NCBI RefSeq assembly: GCF_900143565.1
Contig: NZ_FREX01000014.1
Coordinates: 40,197 to 104,196, forward strand
Reading direction: 5' to 3'
Source of the DNA: Pseudovibrio sp. Alg231-02
Lineage (GTDB): Bacteria; Pseudomonadota; Alphaproteobacteria; Rhizobiales; Stappiaceae
DNA length: 64,000 nucleotides
Below, piece by piece: positions 26,411-36,579 of the stretch. Position 1 is the first letter of the stretch; each line of letters starts with the position of its first letter. The notes beneath the pieces were generated by a model that was given only the letters and a program-made list of their open reading frames with translations, did not search any database and was not told where the DNA came from. Made by a program: the position numbers and the translations under genes.

Positions 26411-27439
26411 TTATTTCTCTGCAGACTGCTCGAATTTCCTGAACGCGCTGGAAGACCGGGTGATAAAGCGGTCGCCTTCGCGAACGATGAAGTATGCGGC
26501 AATCCCTTCACGCTCTGCCAGAGCCATGCCGCGCTTGTCTCCCATTGCAAGGAGGGCTGTTGCCAAACCATCAGCGCGCATCGCATTGTCAGCAATTACA
26601 GTTACTGATGCAAGTTTATGCGTTACCGGACGCCCGGATGCAGCATCAATAATGTGTGAGAAGCGTTTGCCGTTCACTTCCTTGTATATGCGATAATCGC
26701 CGGATGTCGCCATGCCTTTGTTGCTCACTCGTACGATTTGCTGAACCGTACGCGTTGCGGAGTCTGGCTTTTCGATGCCGACGACCCATGGCTCGTCTTT
26801 TGAGTTTTTGCCTTTGGTGACCAGATCGCCACCGATTTCGACAAGGTATTCATCAATGCCGTTTTGCTTCAAAACAGAAGCAACTTTGTCGATGCCAAAG
26901 CCTTTTGCGATTGCGGAGAGATTGACTGTGGTATCCGTGTTGACCTTACGCAGTGCTGGGGGATCGGTCTCAAACTCCAGCATGGTGCTCATGCCGACAG
27001 ACTCAAGAGCGTTGCGGATTTCGCGTGGGCTTGGCTGGGGAGGGGTGTCCTGCTTGGTACCAAAGCCCCATAGCTCAATGAGTGGTGCCAGCGTCACGTC
27101 AAAATAACCGGCTGTCAGATTATGAATGCGCAGCGACTCCTGCATCACGATGCTGAAATCGCGAGAGATTGGCGTCCATTCAGTGCTGGTGGAGCGGTTA
27201 AAGCGGCTGATCTCGGAGTTTTTGTCCCAGTTGGACATGGCCTTGTTGACGCCAACCAGAGCCTCGTCAACCTGCTGCTGCAGTTCCTGTTTGGTTACAG
27301 AAGACGACCCTTTGATGGCTTTGACGTTGAATGTAGTGCCCATGGTTTTGCCGTGAAGTATGATTTCTTCGCGACTTTTGTCATTGGGTACACATGCTGT
27401 GACAAAGATGAGTACGAGAGCTGTAATGAGGAAGCGCAT
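26411..27439 (-). CDS. apbE: ApbE, FAD:protein FMN transferase
   Basis: 342 residues with a lipoprotein-type N-terminus (ALVLIFVTACVPND, lipobox TAC). Periplasmic enzyme that attaches FMN to Thr of NqrB and NqrC using FAD. Motifs: MGTTFNVKAI, NLSAIAKGFGIDKVA, EIGGDLVTKG and ASGRPVTHKLASVTVIADNA. Its pairing with nqrM and the divergent nqr operon makes the NQR pump its evident client. Confidence 0.93.
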   Translation of the reverse strand: MRFLITALVLIFVTACVPNDKSREEIILHGKTMGTTFNVKAIKGSSSVTKQELQQQVDEALVGVNKAMSNWDKNSEISRFNRSTSTEWTPISRDFSIVMQESLRIHNLTAGYFDVTLAPLIELWGFGTKQDTPPQPSPREIRNALESVGMSTMLEFETDPPALRKVNTDTTVNLSAIAKGFGIDKVASVLKQNGIDEYLVEIGGDLVTKGKNSKDEPWVVGIEKPDSATRTVQQIVRVSNKGMATSGDYRIYKEVNGKRFSHIIDAASGRPVTHKLASVTVIADNAMRADGLATALLAMGDKRGMALAEREGIAAYFIVREGDRFITRSSSAFRKFEQSAEK

Positions 27440-27972
27440 TTAGGCCTCAGAGTTTGTTAATTTCCCCGCGTAATCGGCTTATTCTGGTTTTCTGTCAAGT
27501 TAAATAGGGTTTGATACTGCTGTCGCAAAGATCAGCAATAGATGATGGTGAAGAAATTGGTAGGTGGTACTACGTGCATGTGAAAACATAGGGGAAAACT
27601 TATTTGAGATAAAATTTTCGCGAAACAGCCTTGTTGCCGTTACGTCAATATCACGAATCCCTATTGAAATTTGCGGTATATCAGGGTATTGGCCCGCATA
27701 AATCCGTAGGAATAGCTGACCGCAACGCACTTTAATGGTATGCGGGCGGTTACTCCTAACCGGAGCCATGGATGAGTGACGTTCAGCAATGCTCGGGCTT
27801 TGTTGCTGAAATTGCGGTCCGTGGGGGGATTTATCTCGGTTCGACTTGTCAAAGTCAATAATCCGCATGCGCGGCATTTTGTAACTCGCAGAATGACTTA
27901 GCATCATTTACCCGTAGATACTCCCGTGAACATCTAGTGGTTTGCCCTATAAGAAGCCTGACAGGGTAAGGG
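27440..27972. other. Divergent promoter region of apbE-nqrM and nqrA-F
   Basis: 533 bp without a supported gene. A candidate -10 hexamer TATAAG lies at about 27949, just upstream of nqrA. An 8-bp inverted repeat TTCAGCAA (27782-27789) / TTGCTGAA (27803-27810) lies in the middle and could be an operator or leader hairpin. Confidence 0.4.
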
Positions 27973-29325
27973 ATGAAGATTACAAAAGGATTGGATCTGC
28001 CGATCACCGGTGCTCCGAACCAAGAGATCCACAAGGGTCCGAAGGTTCGCCGTGTTGCAGTGAATGGCGGGGATTACAACGGGTTGAAGCCGCGTATGTT
28101 GGTTGCTGAAGGCGATCGCGTCGTAAAAGGTCAACCTCTTTTCAATGACAAACGCTCTCCTGAAATCAACTATGTTGCTCCGGGTGCTGGCGTTATTGAA
28201 GCAGTCAATCGTGGTGCACGTCGCGTTCTGGAAACCATCGTCATCAAACTGGATGATGGTAACGAAGAACAGATCGCTTTCTCAAAGTTTGAAAACAGCG
28301 CTTTGGCAACTCTGGACGCATCTGTCGTTCGTGAGCAACTCGCCAAGTCTGGTCTTTGGACAAGCTTCCGTACCCGCCCATACTCCAAGGTTCCGGTTTT
28401 TGAAACGCAGCCGCGTTCCATTTTCGTAACTGCGATGGACACCAACCCGCTTGCTGCGGATGCTGGTGTAATCATCAATGCGAATGCTGGCGCGTTTGAA
28501 GCTGGGCTTCAGATTGTCTCTAAACTAACCGATGGCCGCACATTCGTATGCCACAGCCCGAAGGATAACCTTCCGGGTGCAAGCGTTGCTGGTGTGCAGA
28601 TGGAAAGTTTTGAAGGTAAGCATCCAGCAGGTAATGCAGGTACTCACATTCACTTCCTCGATCCGGTTAATGAAAACAAGACAGTCTGGACCATCGGTTA
28701 TCAGGATGTCATCGCAATCGGTAACCTGTTCCTGACAGGTGAACTGGATGTTTCCCGTGTTGTTTCTGTTGCAGGTCCGCTGGCTTCCAAGCCGCGCCTC
28801 GTAACAACTCGCATTGGTGCGGATCTGAATGATCTGCTGGCTGGTGAAACACTGCCGGGTATTCCAGCTCGTGTCGTTTCCGGGTCCGTCCTTTCCGGCA
28901 CTATCGCCGCCGACCAGTTTGCCTTCCTTGGCCGTTACCACACTCAGGTGACGCTGATGGAAGAAGACCACAAACAAGACGTTGTTGGCTGGGTTCGCCC
29001 ATTCATGACGAAGTGGTCCAACCTTAATGTGCATCCTTCTGGGTTCTTCCGCACCAAGCTGCAGTTCCCATTTGGTACAAACAAGAACGGTTCCATCCGC
29101 GCAATCGTTCCATTGGGTACTTATGAGAAGGTTATGCCGCTCGACGTTCTTCCAACTCAGCTGCTCCGCTCCCTAATGGTACTGGACACTGACATGGCGC
29201 AAAAACTTGGCGCTTTGGAGTTGGATGAAGAAGATTTGGCGCTATGCACCTTCATCTGCCATTCCAAGAATGAATACGGAGCTGCGCTGCGTGCAAATCT
29301 TGATAAAATCGAGAAAGAGGGCTAA
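27973..29325 (+). CDS. nqrA: Na+-translocating NADH:quinone reductase subunit A
   Basis: 450 residues, family-typical length. Peripheral cytoplasmic subunit near the quinone site. Characteristic start MKITKGLDLPITGAPNQEI, then PRMLVAEGDRVVKGQPLF, FVTAMDTNPLAADAG and the end region CTFICHSKNEYGAALRANLD. First gene of the six-gene nqr operon; stop is 3 bp before nqrB. Confidence 0.96.
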   Translation: MKITKGLDLPITGAPNQEIHKGPKVRRVAVNGGDYNGLKPRMLVAEGDRVVKGQPLFNDKRSPEINYVAPGAGVIEAVNRGARRVLETIVIKLDDGNEEQIAFSKFENSALATLDASVVREQLAKSGLWTSFRTRPYSKVPVFETQPRSIFVTAMDTNPLAADAGVIINANAGAFEAGLQIVSKLTDGRTFVCHSPKDNLPGASVAGVQMESFEGKHPAGNAGTHIHFLDPVNENKTVWTIGYQDVIAIGNLFLTGELDVSRVVSVAGPLASKPRLVTTRIGADLNDLLAGETLPGIPARVVSGSVLSGTIAADQFAFLGRYHTQVTLMEEDHKQDVVGWVRPFMTKWSNLNVHPSGFFRTKLQFPFGTNKNGSIRAIVPLGTYEKVMPLDVLPTQLLRSLMVLDTDMAQKLGALELDEEDLALCTFICHSKNEYGAALRANLDKIEKEG

Positions 29326-29328
29326 CCC

Positions 29329-30537
29329 GTGAGTTTGCGCGATAAGTTTGATCGTATTGCGCCGCTCTTTGAAAAGGGTGGCAAGTACGAGAAGTTTTAC
29401 GCCGTCTATGAGATGGTGGATACCTTCATCTACACTCCAAAAACAGTGACCAGCGTTGCGCCGCACGCTCGTGACCACGCTGATCTGAAGCGTGTCATGA
29501 CGTATGTTGTGCTGGCGACGATCCCTGCGATCCTGTTTGGCATGTACAACACTGGCCTGCAGACAAACTCTGCACTGGCCGCAATGGGCATTACTGAGCC
29601 TGCTGGCTGGAGAGCGTTTATTCTCTCTCTGCTGGGTATCGGTTTTAACCCGGACAGCATCTTCGCCAACATGGCGCATGGTGCTCTGTACTTCTTGCCG
29701 ATCTACATCGTAACGCTCGGTGTTGGCGGCATCTTCGAAGTGCTCTTTGCCATTGTGCGTGGGCACGAAGTGAACGAAGGCTTCTTTGTTTCTTCCATGC
29801 TCTACACGCTGATCCTTCCAGCTTCTACGCCACTTTGGCAGGTTGGTCTTGGTATCGCGTTTGGTGTGGTGATCGGCAAGGAAGTGTTTGGTGGTACAGG
29901 CAAAAACTTCCTGAACCCGGCTCTTGTTGGCCGCGCATTCCTCTACTTTGCTTATCCGGCAGCTATGTCTGGTGATGCAGTGTGGACGCCAGTTGATGGC
30001 TTCTCTGGTGCGACTGCACTGGGTGTTGCTGCGTCTGACGGCATGCAGGGACTGGCAGCAAACGGCATCACGTGGATGAGCTCTTTCGTTGGTACCATTC
30101 AGGGTTCCTTCGGTGAAACCTCCACGATTGCAATTGCTCTTGGCGGTGTGTTCCTCGTGACCACAGGTATCGCAAACTACCGTCTCATCCTTGGTTGTCT
30201 GGCGGGCATGATTGGTTTCAGTCTGTTGCTGAACCTGATTGGCTCTGAGACCAACCCGATGTTTGCAATGCCTTGGTACTGGCACCTTGTCACTGGCGGC
30301 TTCATGTTTGGCCTCGTGTTCATGGTGACTGAGCCTGTGACTGCTGCGATGACAAATCCGGGCCGTTACATCTACGCTGCCCTGATTGGCGTGATGTGTA
30401 TCCTGATCCGTGTCATCAACCCGGCCTTCCCAGAAGGTATGATGTTGGCAATCCTGTTCGGCAATATCTTTTCTCCGCTGATCGACTACTTCGTTGTGAA
30501 GGCGAACATCACACGGAGGATGAAGCGCCATGCCTAA
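29329..30537 (+). CDS. nqrB: NQR subunit B (FMN-carrying membrane subunit)
   Basis: 402 residues, GTG start. Integral membrane subunit of the RnfD/NqrB family with about ten helices; it carries covalent FMN on Thr in DGFSGATALG, and riboflavin and quinone are bound at this subunit in Vibrio. VIGKEVFGGTGKNFLNPALV and AMPWYWHLVTGGFMFG are conserved. It overlaps nqrC by 8 bp. Confidence 0.96.
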   Translation: MSLRDKFDRIAPLFEKGGKYEKFYAVYEMVDTFIYTPKTVTSVAPHARDHADLKRVMTYVVLATIPAILFGMYNTGLQTNSALAAMGITEPAGWRAFILSLLGIGFNPDSIFANMAHGALYFLPIYIVTLGVGGIFEVLFAIVRGHEVNEGFFVSSMLYTLILPASTPLWQVGLGIAFGVVIGKEVFGGTGKNFLNPALVGRAFLYFAYPAAMSGDAVWTPVDGFSGATALGVAASDGMQGLAANGITWMSSFVGTIQGSFGETSTIAIALGGVFLVTTGIANYRLILGCLAGMIGFSLLLNLIGSETNPMFAMPWYWHLVTGGFMFGLVFMVTEPVTAAMTNPGRYIYAALIGVMCILIRVINPAFPEGMMLAILFGNIFSPLIDYFVVKANITRRMKRHA

Positions 30538-31351
30538 TGCTGAAAACACAACAGCTCCTACAGGTCTTTGGGCGCGCTTCAACGCGATGCCTCTGGACTC
30601 AGCACCGCGTACGATTACCGTTGCTGTTGTTCTGTGTCTGATCTGTTCGATGATTGTTTCCGGCGCTGCGGTGCTGCTTAAGCCTCAGCAGGAAATCAAC
30701 AAAACGCTCGATAAGAAGACCAATATCCTCAAGGTTGCTGGTCTTTTCGAGGCTGGTGTCGACGTTGAGAAGGCATTTGGTGCCTTTGAGCCGCGGCTTG
30801 TTGATGTTGCAACTGGCAAGTTCTCTGACGCGGCAGACGCTGCGACTTATGACCAGCGCGCTGCTGCGAAAGATCCGGTTCTTTCCGTTGCTTTGGATAA
30901 TGATCCGGCATCCATCAAACGTCAGGCTAAACTGGCTTCGGTTTATCTGTTGCGCGATGATGCAGGCAAGATTGAACGTATCATTCTGCCAGTGCATGGC
31001 TACGGTCTATGGTCCACGCTTTATGGTTTCATCGCGCTCAACGCTGATGGCAATGAAGTGTATGGCCTGCGTTTTTACTCCCACGGTGAGACCCCAGGTC
31101 TTGGTGCGGAAGTAGACAATCCAAAATGGATGGCACAATGGCCGGGCAAGCTGGTTTATGGCGATAACGGGTCCGTGGACATCGGTGTCGGCAAATCTGC
31201 TCCAGCGGGTATTGATGGCTCCAAGCACCACATTGATGCGATTGCAGGTGCAACGCTGACATCCCGTGGTGTCGACAACCTCGTCAAATTCTGGATGGGC
31301 GAGCAGGGCTTCAAGACCTTCCTCGACAATCTGAAAAAAGGAGAGGCGTAA
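30530..31351 (+). CDS. nqrC: NQR subunit C
   Basis: 273 residues. One N-terminal TM helix ([20 protein letters not shown]) and a periplasmic FMN domain. FMN is linked to Thr in [27 protein letters not shown] and [14 protein letters not shown] are family motifs. Overlaps nqrB by 8 bp and nqrD by 1 bp. Confidence 0.96.
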   Translation: MPNAENTTAPTGLWARFNAMPLDSAPRTITVAVVLCLICSMIVSGAAVLLKPQQEINKTLDKKTNILKVAGLFEAGVDVEKAFGAFEPRLVDVATGKFSDAADAATYDQRAAAKDPVLSVALDNDPASIKRQAKLASVYLLRDDAGKIERIILPVHGYGLWSTLYGFIALNADGNEVYGLRFYSHGETPGLGAEVDNPKWMAQWPGKLVYGDNGSVDIGVGKSAPAGIDGSKHHIDAIAGATLTSRGVDNLVKFWMGEQGFKTFLDNLKKGEA

Positions 31352-32007
31352 TGGCTGGCAAAGACTTGTCCATGCTCAAGGACCCGATGGTCGATAACAA
31401 CCCGATCACGCTTCAGGTTCTTGGCATCTGTTCCGCGCTTGCGGTAACCTCTTCCCTGAAGGTTGCGCTGGTGATGGCGATTGCGGTGACGCTTGTGACA
31501 GCGTTTTCCAACTTTTTCATCTCTCTTTTGCGTAACCAGATCCCATCTTCTATCCGCATTATCGTGCAGATGGTGATTATTGCGTCTCTCGTTATTCTGG
31601 TTGATCAGGTTCTGAAGGCGTATCTCTACGAGATCTCCAAGACACTCTCCGTGTTTGTTGGTTTGATCATCACCAACTGTATCGTTATGGGTCGCGCGGA
31701 AGCCTACGCTATGAAGAACCCACCAATCCCATCTTTCCTTGATGGTATCGGTAACGGTCTGGGTTACTCCCTGATCCTGTTGCTGGTTGGTGTTGTTCGT
31801 GAGCTGCTTGGCTCAGGTTCCCTGTTTGGTGTGCAGATCCTTGAGACCGTGAACAACGGTGGCTGGTATGTGCCAAACGGCCTGCTGCTGCTGCCTCCGT
31901 CCGCGTTCTTCGTGATCGGTCTGCTGATCTGGGGGTTCCGTACCTGGAAGCCTGCGCAGGTTGAGAAGCGCGACTATAAAATCATGGAAACTGAGGGAGC
32001 TCACTGA
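31351..32007 (+). CDS. nqrD: NQR subunit D
   Basis: 218 residues, six TM helices of the RnfA/RnfE/NqrD/NqrE family. Conserved [20 protein letters not shown] and [19 protein letters not shown] carry the cysteines that coordinate the membrane Fe centre with NqrE. The stop precedes nqrE by 2 bp. Confidence 0.96.
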   Translation: MAGKDLSMLKDPMVDNNPITLQVLGICSALAVTSSLKVALVMAIAVTLVTAFSNFFISLLRNQIPSSIRIIVQMVIIASLVILVDQVLKAYLYEISKTLSVFVGLIITNCIVMGRAEAYAMKNPPIPSFLDGIGNGLGYSLILLLVGVVRELLGSGSLFGVQILETVNNGGWYVPNGLLLLPPSAFFVIGLLIWGFRTWKPAQVEKRDYKIMETEGAH

Positions 32008-32009
32008 TT

Positions 32010-32618
32010 ATGGAAGGGCTTCTTTCCCTCGCCGTCAAGGCGATCTTTATCGAGAACCTCGCGCTCTCCTTCTTCCTTGGAATGTGTACATTCCTTGCGG
32101 TTTCCAAGAAGGTTGAGACTGCGCTGGGTCTGGGTATCTCCGTTGTTGTTGTGCAGGCGCTGACTGTGCCAATCAACAACGTGCTTTACACCACGCTGCT
32201 TAATGACAATGCGTTGGCATGGGCTGGGCTTGAAGGCACTGATCTGCGCTTTCTGGGCTTGATCTCCTACATCGGCGTTATCGCTGCTGTGGTGCAGATC
32301 CTCGAGATGTTCCTCGATCGCTATGTTCCTGCGCTTTACAACGCGCTGGGTATCTTCCTGCCGCTGATCACAGTGAACTGCGCGATTATGGGTGGTTCTT
32401 TGTTCATGGTGGAGCGTGACTACAATCTGGGTGAGGCATCCGTTTATGGTGTTTCCTCCGGTATTGGTTGGGCGCTGGCGATTACTGCAATGGCTGGTGT
32501 GCGTGAAAAGCTGAAATACTCTGATGTTCCTGATGGACTGCAGGGTCTTGGCATCACCTTCATCACTGCTGGTTTGATGGCTATGGGTTTCATGGCTTTC
32601 TCAGGCGTGAAGCTGTAA
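32010..32618 (+). CDS. nqrE: NQR subunit E
   Basis: 202 residues, inverted-topology partner of NqrD, six TM helices. Conserved cysteines are in [14 protein letters not shown] and [20 protein letters not shown], which together with NqrD bind the Fe centre in the Na+ path. Confidence 0.96.
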   Translation: MEGLLSLAVKAIFIENLALSFFLGMCTFLAVSKKVETALGLGISVVVVQALTVPINNVLYTTLLNDNALAWAGLEGTDLRFLGLISYIGVIAAVVQILEMFLDRYVPALYNALGIFLPLITVNCAIMGGSLFMVERDYNLGEASVYGVSSGIGWALAITAMAGVREKLKYSDVPDGLQGLGITFITAGLMAMGFMAFSGVKL

Positions 32619-32630
32619 GGGGACGAGTAG

Positions 32631-33854
32631 ATGCAAGACTTTACCTGGGGCATTACGCTCTTCACTCTGATCGTGCTTGCGCTGGTGATCGTCATTTTGA
32701 TGGCACGCAGCAAGCTGGTTGCATCCGGTGATGTTCAGATCAGTATCAATGGTGAGAAGACACTGTCCGTTCCTGCGGGTGGCAAGCTACTCAATGTTCT
32801 GGCAGATCAGAAAATCTTCGTTCCTTCCGCCTGTGGTGGCGGTGGAACCTGTGCTCAGTGCCGCGTGAAAGTGCACGAGGGTGGTGGTTCTATTCTGGCG
32901 ACTGAAGAAAGCCATATCACTAAGCGTGAAGCACGCTGCGGTGACCGTCTTTCCTGTCAGGTTGCTGTGAAGCAGGACATGAAGATCGAAGTGCCTGAAG
33001 AAGTGTTCGGCGTGAAAAAGTGGGAGTGTACTGTTCGCTCCAACGAGAACGTTGCAACCTTCATTAAGTCGCTGGTTCTGGACCTGCCTGAAGGCGAAGA
33101 CGTGAACTTCCGTGCTGGTGGTTACATTCAGATTGAAGCCCCTGCGCACAAGCTGAAGTACACTGACTTCCATATCGAAGAGCAGTACCGCGGAGACTGG
33201 GATAAGTTCAATCTCTGGCAGTATGAGTCCATCGTGGATGAGCCAGTTGAACGTGCTTACTCCATGGCCAACTACCCGGACGAAAAAGGCATGATCATGC
33301 TGAACGTTCGTGTGGCATCGCCGCCTCCAGGCACTCAGGGTATTCCTGCCGGTAAGATGTCCTCCTTCATCTTCAACCTGAAGCCGGGTGACAAGGTGAC
33401 GATTTCCGGTCCGTTTGGTGAGTTCTTTGCTCGCGAAACCGACAAGGAAATGGTGTTCATCGGTGGTGGTGCTGGTATGGCGCCTATGCGCTCGCACATC
33501 TTCGATCAGTTGAAGCGTCTTGAGAACCGCGATCGTAAGATCACTTTCTGGTACGGTGCACGTTCCAAGAAAGAGATGTTCTTTGTTGAGGACTTCGACC
33601 AGCTGGCGAAAGAGTTCCCGAACTTCACATGGCATGTGGCGCTTTCTGATCCTCAGCCAGATGATGATTGGGACGGTTACACCGGGTTCATTCACAACGT
33701 GCTCTACAACGAGTACCTGAAGGACCACGCTGCGCCAGAAGACTGCGAGTACTACATGTGTGGTCCTCCAATCATGAACCAATCCGTGATCAACATGCTG
33801 GTTGATATGGGCGTGGAACGTGAAGACATCATGCTGGACGACTTCGGCGGCTAA
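32631..33854 (+). CDS. nqrF: NQR subunit F (NADH-oxidising flavoprotein)
   Basis: 407 residues: N-terminal TM helix ([16 protein letters not shown]), 2Fe-2S domain with [12 protein letters not shown] and the fourth cysteine in GDRLSCQV, then the FAD/NADH reductase module ([39 protein letters not shown]). Accepts hydride from NADH and feeds the pump. Last operon gene, followed by a terminator. Confidence 0.97.
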   Translation: MQDFTWGITLFTLIVLALVIVILMARSKLVASGDVQISINGEKTLSVPAGGKLLNVLADQKIFVPSACGGGGTCAQCRVKVHEGGGSILATEESHITKREARCGDRLSCQVAVKQDMKIEVPEEVFGVKKWECTVRSNENVATFIKSLVLDLPEGEDVNFRAGGYIQIEAPAHKLKYTDFHIEEQYRGDWDKFNLWQYESIVDEPVERAYSMANYPDEKGMIMLNVRVASPPPGTQGIPAGKMSSFIFNLKPGDKVTISGPFGEFFARETDKEMVFIGGGAGMAPMRSHIFDQLKRLENRDRKITFWYGARSKKEMFFVEDFDQLAKEFPNFTWHVALSDPQPDDDWDGYTGFIHNVLYNEYLKDHAAPEDCEYYMCGPPIMNQSVINMLVDMGVEREDIMLDDFGG

Positions 33855-33882
33855 ACGCTGAGAGCACTACAAGAATTAAGAG

Positions 33883-33912
33883 ACCCGGTGTCATGAGGCG
33901 CCGGGTTTTTTT
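33883..33912 (+). terminator. nqr operon terminator
   Basis: ACCCGGTGTC pairs with GGCGCCGGGT (two G-T pairs), loop ATGA, followed by seven to eight T residues. Confidence 0.88.
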
Positions 33913-33979
33913 ATTGTCCTTGGGATGGTTTAAGTCATAATGAATATAGTTTCTGATAGAAGGTATTTGACTAGTGATT

Positions 33980-34441
33980 ATGGATGGTTCCCAAATTAGC
34001 TTGTTGAAACATGCTGGTCGGTTTACGGCTCTTTTGACGCTGCTAAAAATCGGCCTCCTCGTTCTAGGGGTATTGAGTAATACTATCTTGGGAGTAGAGC
34101 TTTCGATTGGGTTTACCTCCTACATGATGGGCATGTTTGCGGGTTATTGGGTAGGCAAAACTATATACAATCGGCATGATGTATATCTTGAAGGATTTGT
34201 CTTACTCAAACTTACCGGACTATGCTTAGTTGGAGTGCTCATTTTAGAGGGAGTTATTACAACTATCATTGTGTTTGGAGATCCTAGCAAAGGGCAAATC
34301 TTAAATGACGTGAATACGCTATTTTTTGCGGTGTTATTTTTTGCTTTCTTCAAGTTTGGGACAATTTGGTTAGGGCTTAAACTTGGATGCAAAAGAGCTG
34401 AGAAGAAGGCGTACAAAAGAGTACTCAAGGCTATTGGATAA
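33980..34441 (+). CDS. Four-TM membrane protein, ABZJ_00895-like
   Basis: 153 residues from ATG 33980 (GTG at 33974 is an alternative). Four hydrophobic helices with basic ends (final KRAEKKAYKRVLKAIG is cytoplasmic by the positive-inside rule). Size and spacing recall the ABZJ_00895 family of uncharacterised membrane proteins. More AT-rich than nqr next door. Read with the next gene, which starts 3 bp after it. Confidence 0.6.
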   Translation: MDGSQISLLKHAGRFTALLTLLKIGLLVLGVLSNTILGVELSIGFTSYMMGMFAGYWVGKTIYNRHDVYLEGFVLLKLTGLCLVGVLILEGVITTIIVFGDPSKGQILNDVNTLFFAVLFFAFFKFGTIWLGLKLGCKRAEKKAYKRVLKAIG

Positions 34442-34444
34442 CCT

Positions 34445-34783
34445 ATGCAGGAACAACTTCTTTTCTTAGAGCAGCAGCTTTTGAGGCCTGCTACTCGAGG
34501 AGATAAGAGACAACTTGAGTTGTTACTTCACGCAGACTTTATTGAGATTGGTGCAAGTGGCCGGACATATGATCGAGCGCAGGTCCTCGCTGAGCTTCCG
34601 AGTGAGGCGGCGGACTATCCTGTCAGAACAATTGAGAATTTTCGCTTGCGTAAGTTGAATGAGGAACTCGTTCAGGTGTTTTACAGCATTGTCGAGAATG
34701 AGACGCAGCGGACTTCCATCTGGAAACTCGAAGATGGGCAGTGGTCTATGATTTATCATCAAGGCACACGCAGAGCGTCATAG
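34445..34783 (+). CDS. DUF4440/NTF2-like small protein
   Basis: 112 residues. LEQQLLRPATRGDKRQLELL, HADFIEIGASGRTYDRAQVL and the C-terminal TSIWKLEDGQWSMIYHQGT follow the DUF4440 (SnoaL/NTF2-fold) pattern. Such proteins bind small ligands or act as minor enzymes; the ligand is unknown. It starts 3 bp after the membrane protein, so co-transcription is likely. Confidence 0.8.
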   Translation: MQEQLLFLEQQLLRPATRGDKRQLELLLHADFIEIGASGRTYDRAQVLAELPSEAADYPVRTIENFRLRKLNEELVQVFYSIVENETQRTSIWKLEDGQWSMIYHQGTRRAS

Positions 34784-34989
34784 CTAGTCGTTTACCCTCC
34801 GAGTTTTCTAAAATCCGACTGTTTGTGTGCGCGTCACCTAAATACTTTGGCTCCTAGTATGCAGCTGGTAAATTTTTCCTAGAGTCTGCTCTGTTCAAGA
34901 GTTCCTACGCAGCAGGCTCTCAGGCTTTTTAGGCGTTTCCCATGTGAAGCTGAACCAGTCCAGCAGGGATGCGCTGTAGAGGGTTGGGT

Positions 34990-35547
34990 ATGACGCATAA
35001 CACTGCTTTGCTCATCATCGCGTGCCAGAACGATCATTTTCCAGGTGGCAAGTTTGAATTGCCTAAGCAAATGGAAGCTGCCGGGAATATTGTTGAGCTC
35101 TTGAAAGACGCCAGAGAGCACCACGAGTTCGTAATACACATCAAGCATGTCTACAAAGATCCAAAATCGCCTTACATGGCAGAAGGGTCTTTTGGTGCTG
35201 AGATCAACAAGATGGTTTGGCCGAAAGCTGATGAGGCGGTCGTAACCAAATACAACTTTAATGCTCTGGAGGGGACGAACCTGCGAGCGTTGCTGACAGA
35301 CCATAAGATAGATGATCTGGTCATCTGCGGTTCCATGACCCAGTACTGTATTGTTGAAACAGCACGGGCAACCTTAGACCTCGGATATCCGGTTACTGTT
35401 GTTTACGATGCCTGCGCTGCGAGCTGTATGGAGTTCCGTGGGCGTGAAGTGTCCGTGGATGATGTGCAGGCCTCAATTATGGCTTCTCTCATCTTTTCCA
35501 ACGCGGCGGTTGTTTCGACGGATGAGTTTTTGACCCAGCCGCATTAA
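34990..35547 (+). CDS. Isochorismatase-fold protein, paralog 1 (catalytic Asp missing)
   Basis: 185 residues; ATG 34990 with GAGGG upstream. Same fold and length as the four paralogs downstream, with K87 and the nucleophile C120 (CGSMTQYCIVE) kept. The first catalytic Asp, present as Asp10 in all the others (IIDCQND), is Ala11 here (IIACQND; codon GCG). Family members hydrolyse amides or vinyl ethers (nicotinamidase, isochorismatase, N-carbamoyl hydrolases). Loss of Asp suggests an inactive, binding or regulatory copy. It is convergent with, and overlaps by 4 bp, the GlxA-type regulator gene. Confidence 0.88.
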   Translation: MTHNTALLIIACQNDHFPGGKFELPKQMEAAGNIVELLKDAREHHEFVIHIKHVYKDPKSPYMAEGSFGAEINKMVWPKADEAVVTKYNFNALEGTNLRALLTDHKIDDLVICGSMTQYCIVETARATLDLGYPVTVVYDACAASCMEFRGREVSVDDVQASIMASLIFSNAAVVSTDEFLTQPH

Positions 35548-36479
35548 GTTGCTGAGCTTTGATATCCGAATTTTTGGCGATACTGACCAGGGCTGAGGCC
35601 TGTGGTTTTGATGAACACGCGGCGGCAAGCTGTTGGGTCCTCGTAGCCGACTTCCCATGCGATCTCGTTGAAAGACCGTTTGGTCTGCTCCAACTGCTGG
35701 CGTGCTTCGGTTATGCGAAGTTGCTGTAAATAGGTGTTTGGCGTGTGCCCTGTCGCGACTTCAAACCGTCTTTGGAAGGTTCGTCCTGTCAGTCCTGCTT
35801 TTTCTGCCATTTCGGGTACTGTCAGTTTTTGCTTATAGGTGGTCTGAAGCCAGTGTTGGGCTTTCAAAATAGCCTGATCACCGTGTGTGAAGTTAGGATA
35901 GAAACGGCTGTAGTTTTTCTGTTCTCTCCCGGCTGGGTCGATGAGAAATCTGCGGGAGACTTCGAGCATGGTTGTGTGATCGATGAAGTGGTCAATCAGC
36001 CTGAGACCCAGATCGGTCCATGCCATGATGCCGCCTGCGGTGATGATGTCGCCTTCGTCGACGATCATTTTATCAGTATCGAGCTGTACCAAAGGGTATT
36101 TCTTCGCAAAATCCTCGGTGATTGCCCAATGGGTTGTGGCGGGCCTGTTGTCAAGAATGCCCGTTTCGGCGAGTAGCATTGCGCCGACGCAGATTGAACA
36201 GAGAATTGCACCATGCTCATGCTGGTGTTTGAGCCATTGGATGAGTGCTGGTGAGACGGTCGGGTGATCATCGACCAGACAGGGAGGCAGGATAATCGCC
36301 GAGAAAGTAGTGGCTCCGATTGAGCTGATCTGATCTTCGTGAAGCACGGTTGCCTCAATGCTGCTGGCATTGCTTTTGCTGGCAGCGTGGAACATATCGA
36401 TTAGCCCATAAACCGCTGAGAGTTGTGCGCCGGTGTAGGACAGGATGCCGATTGGATGATGTGTCTCTGATCTGATCAT
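35544..36479 (-). CDS. GlxA-family AraC-type regulator with DJ-1/PfpI domain
   Basis: 311 residues from ATG 36479. The N-terminal DJ-1/PfpI-like domain keeps a nucleophile-elbow cysteine (AILCSICVGAMLLAETG) though usually inactive in this family. The C-terminal AraC double HTH contains MAEKAGLTGRTFQRRFEVAT and FNEIAWEVGYEDPTACRRVF. GlxA-type regulators often sense amides or nitrogen compounds. It sits inside the hydrolase array, divergent from paralogs 2-5, so it very probably controls them. A TATAAT sequence (minus strand, 36486-36491) lies only 6 bp before this ATG: either a leaderless mRNA or an upstream start at 36563. Confidence 0.9.
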   Translation of the reverse strand: MIRSETHHPIGILSYTGAQLSAVYGLIDMFHAASKSNASSIEATVLHEDQISSIGATTFSAIILPPCLVDDHPTVSPALIQWLKHQHEHGAILCSICVGAMLLAETGILDNRPATTHWAITEDFAKKYPLVQLDTDKMIVDEGDIITAGGIMAWTDLGLRLIDHFIDHTTMLEVSRRFLIDPAGREQKNYSRFYPNFTHGDQAILKAQHWLQTTYKQKLTVPEMAEKAGLTGRTFQRRFEVATGHTPNTYLQQLRITEARQQLEQTKRSFNEIAWEVGYEDPTACRRVFIKTTGLSPGQYRQKFGYQSSAT

Positions 36480-36579
36480 ATGGCAATTATAGCATGTTTT
36501 ATGTCGTATATGCCAATCGAGCTGATGAGAGGTGTTGATTAGGTTTGTTGCTGACAAGAGCAAATCTATGGAGGCACAA

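Noticed and set aside
29242..30582. 446-residue open frame on the minus strand
   Set aside because: Antisense to nqrB; His/Arg-rich, no recognisable motif.
32787..33782. 331-residue open frame on the minus strand
   Set aside because: Antisense to nqrF, which has complete cofactor motifs.
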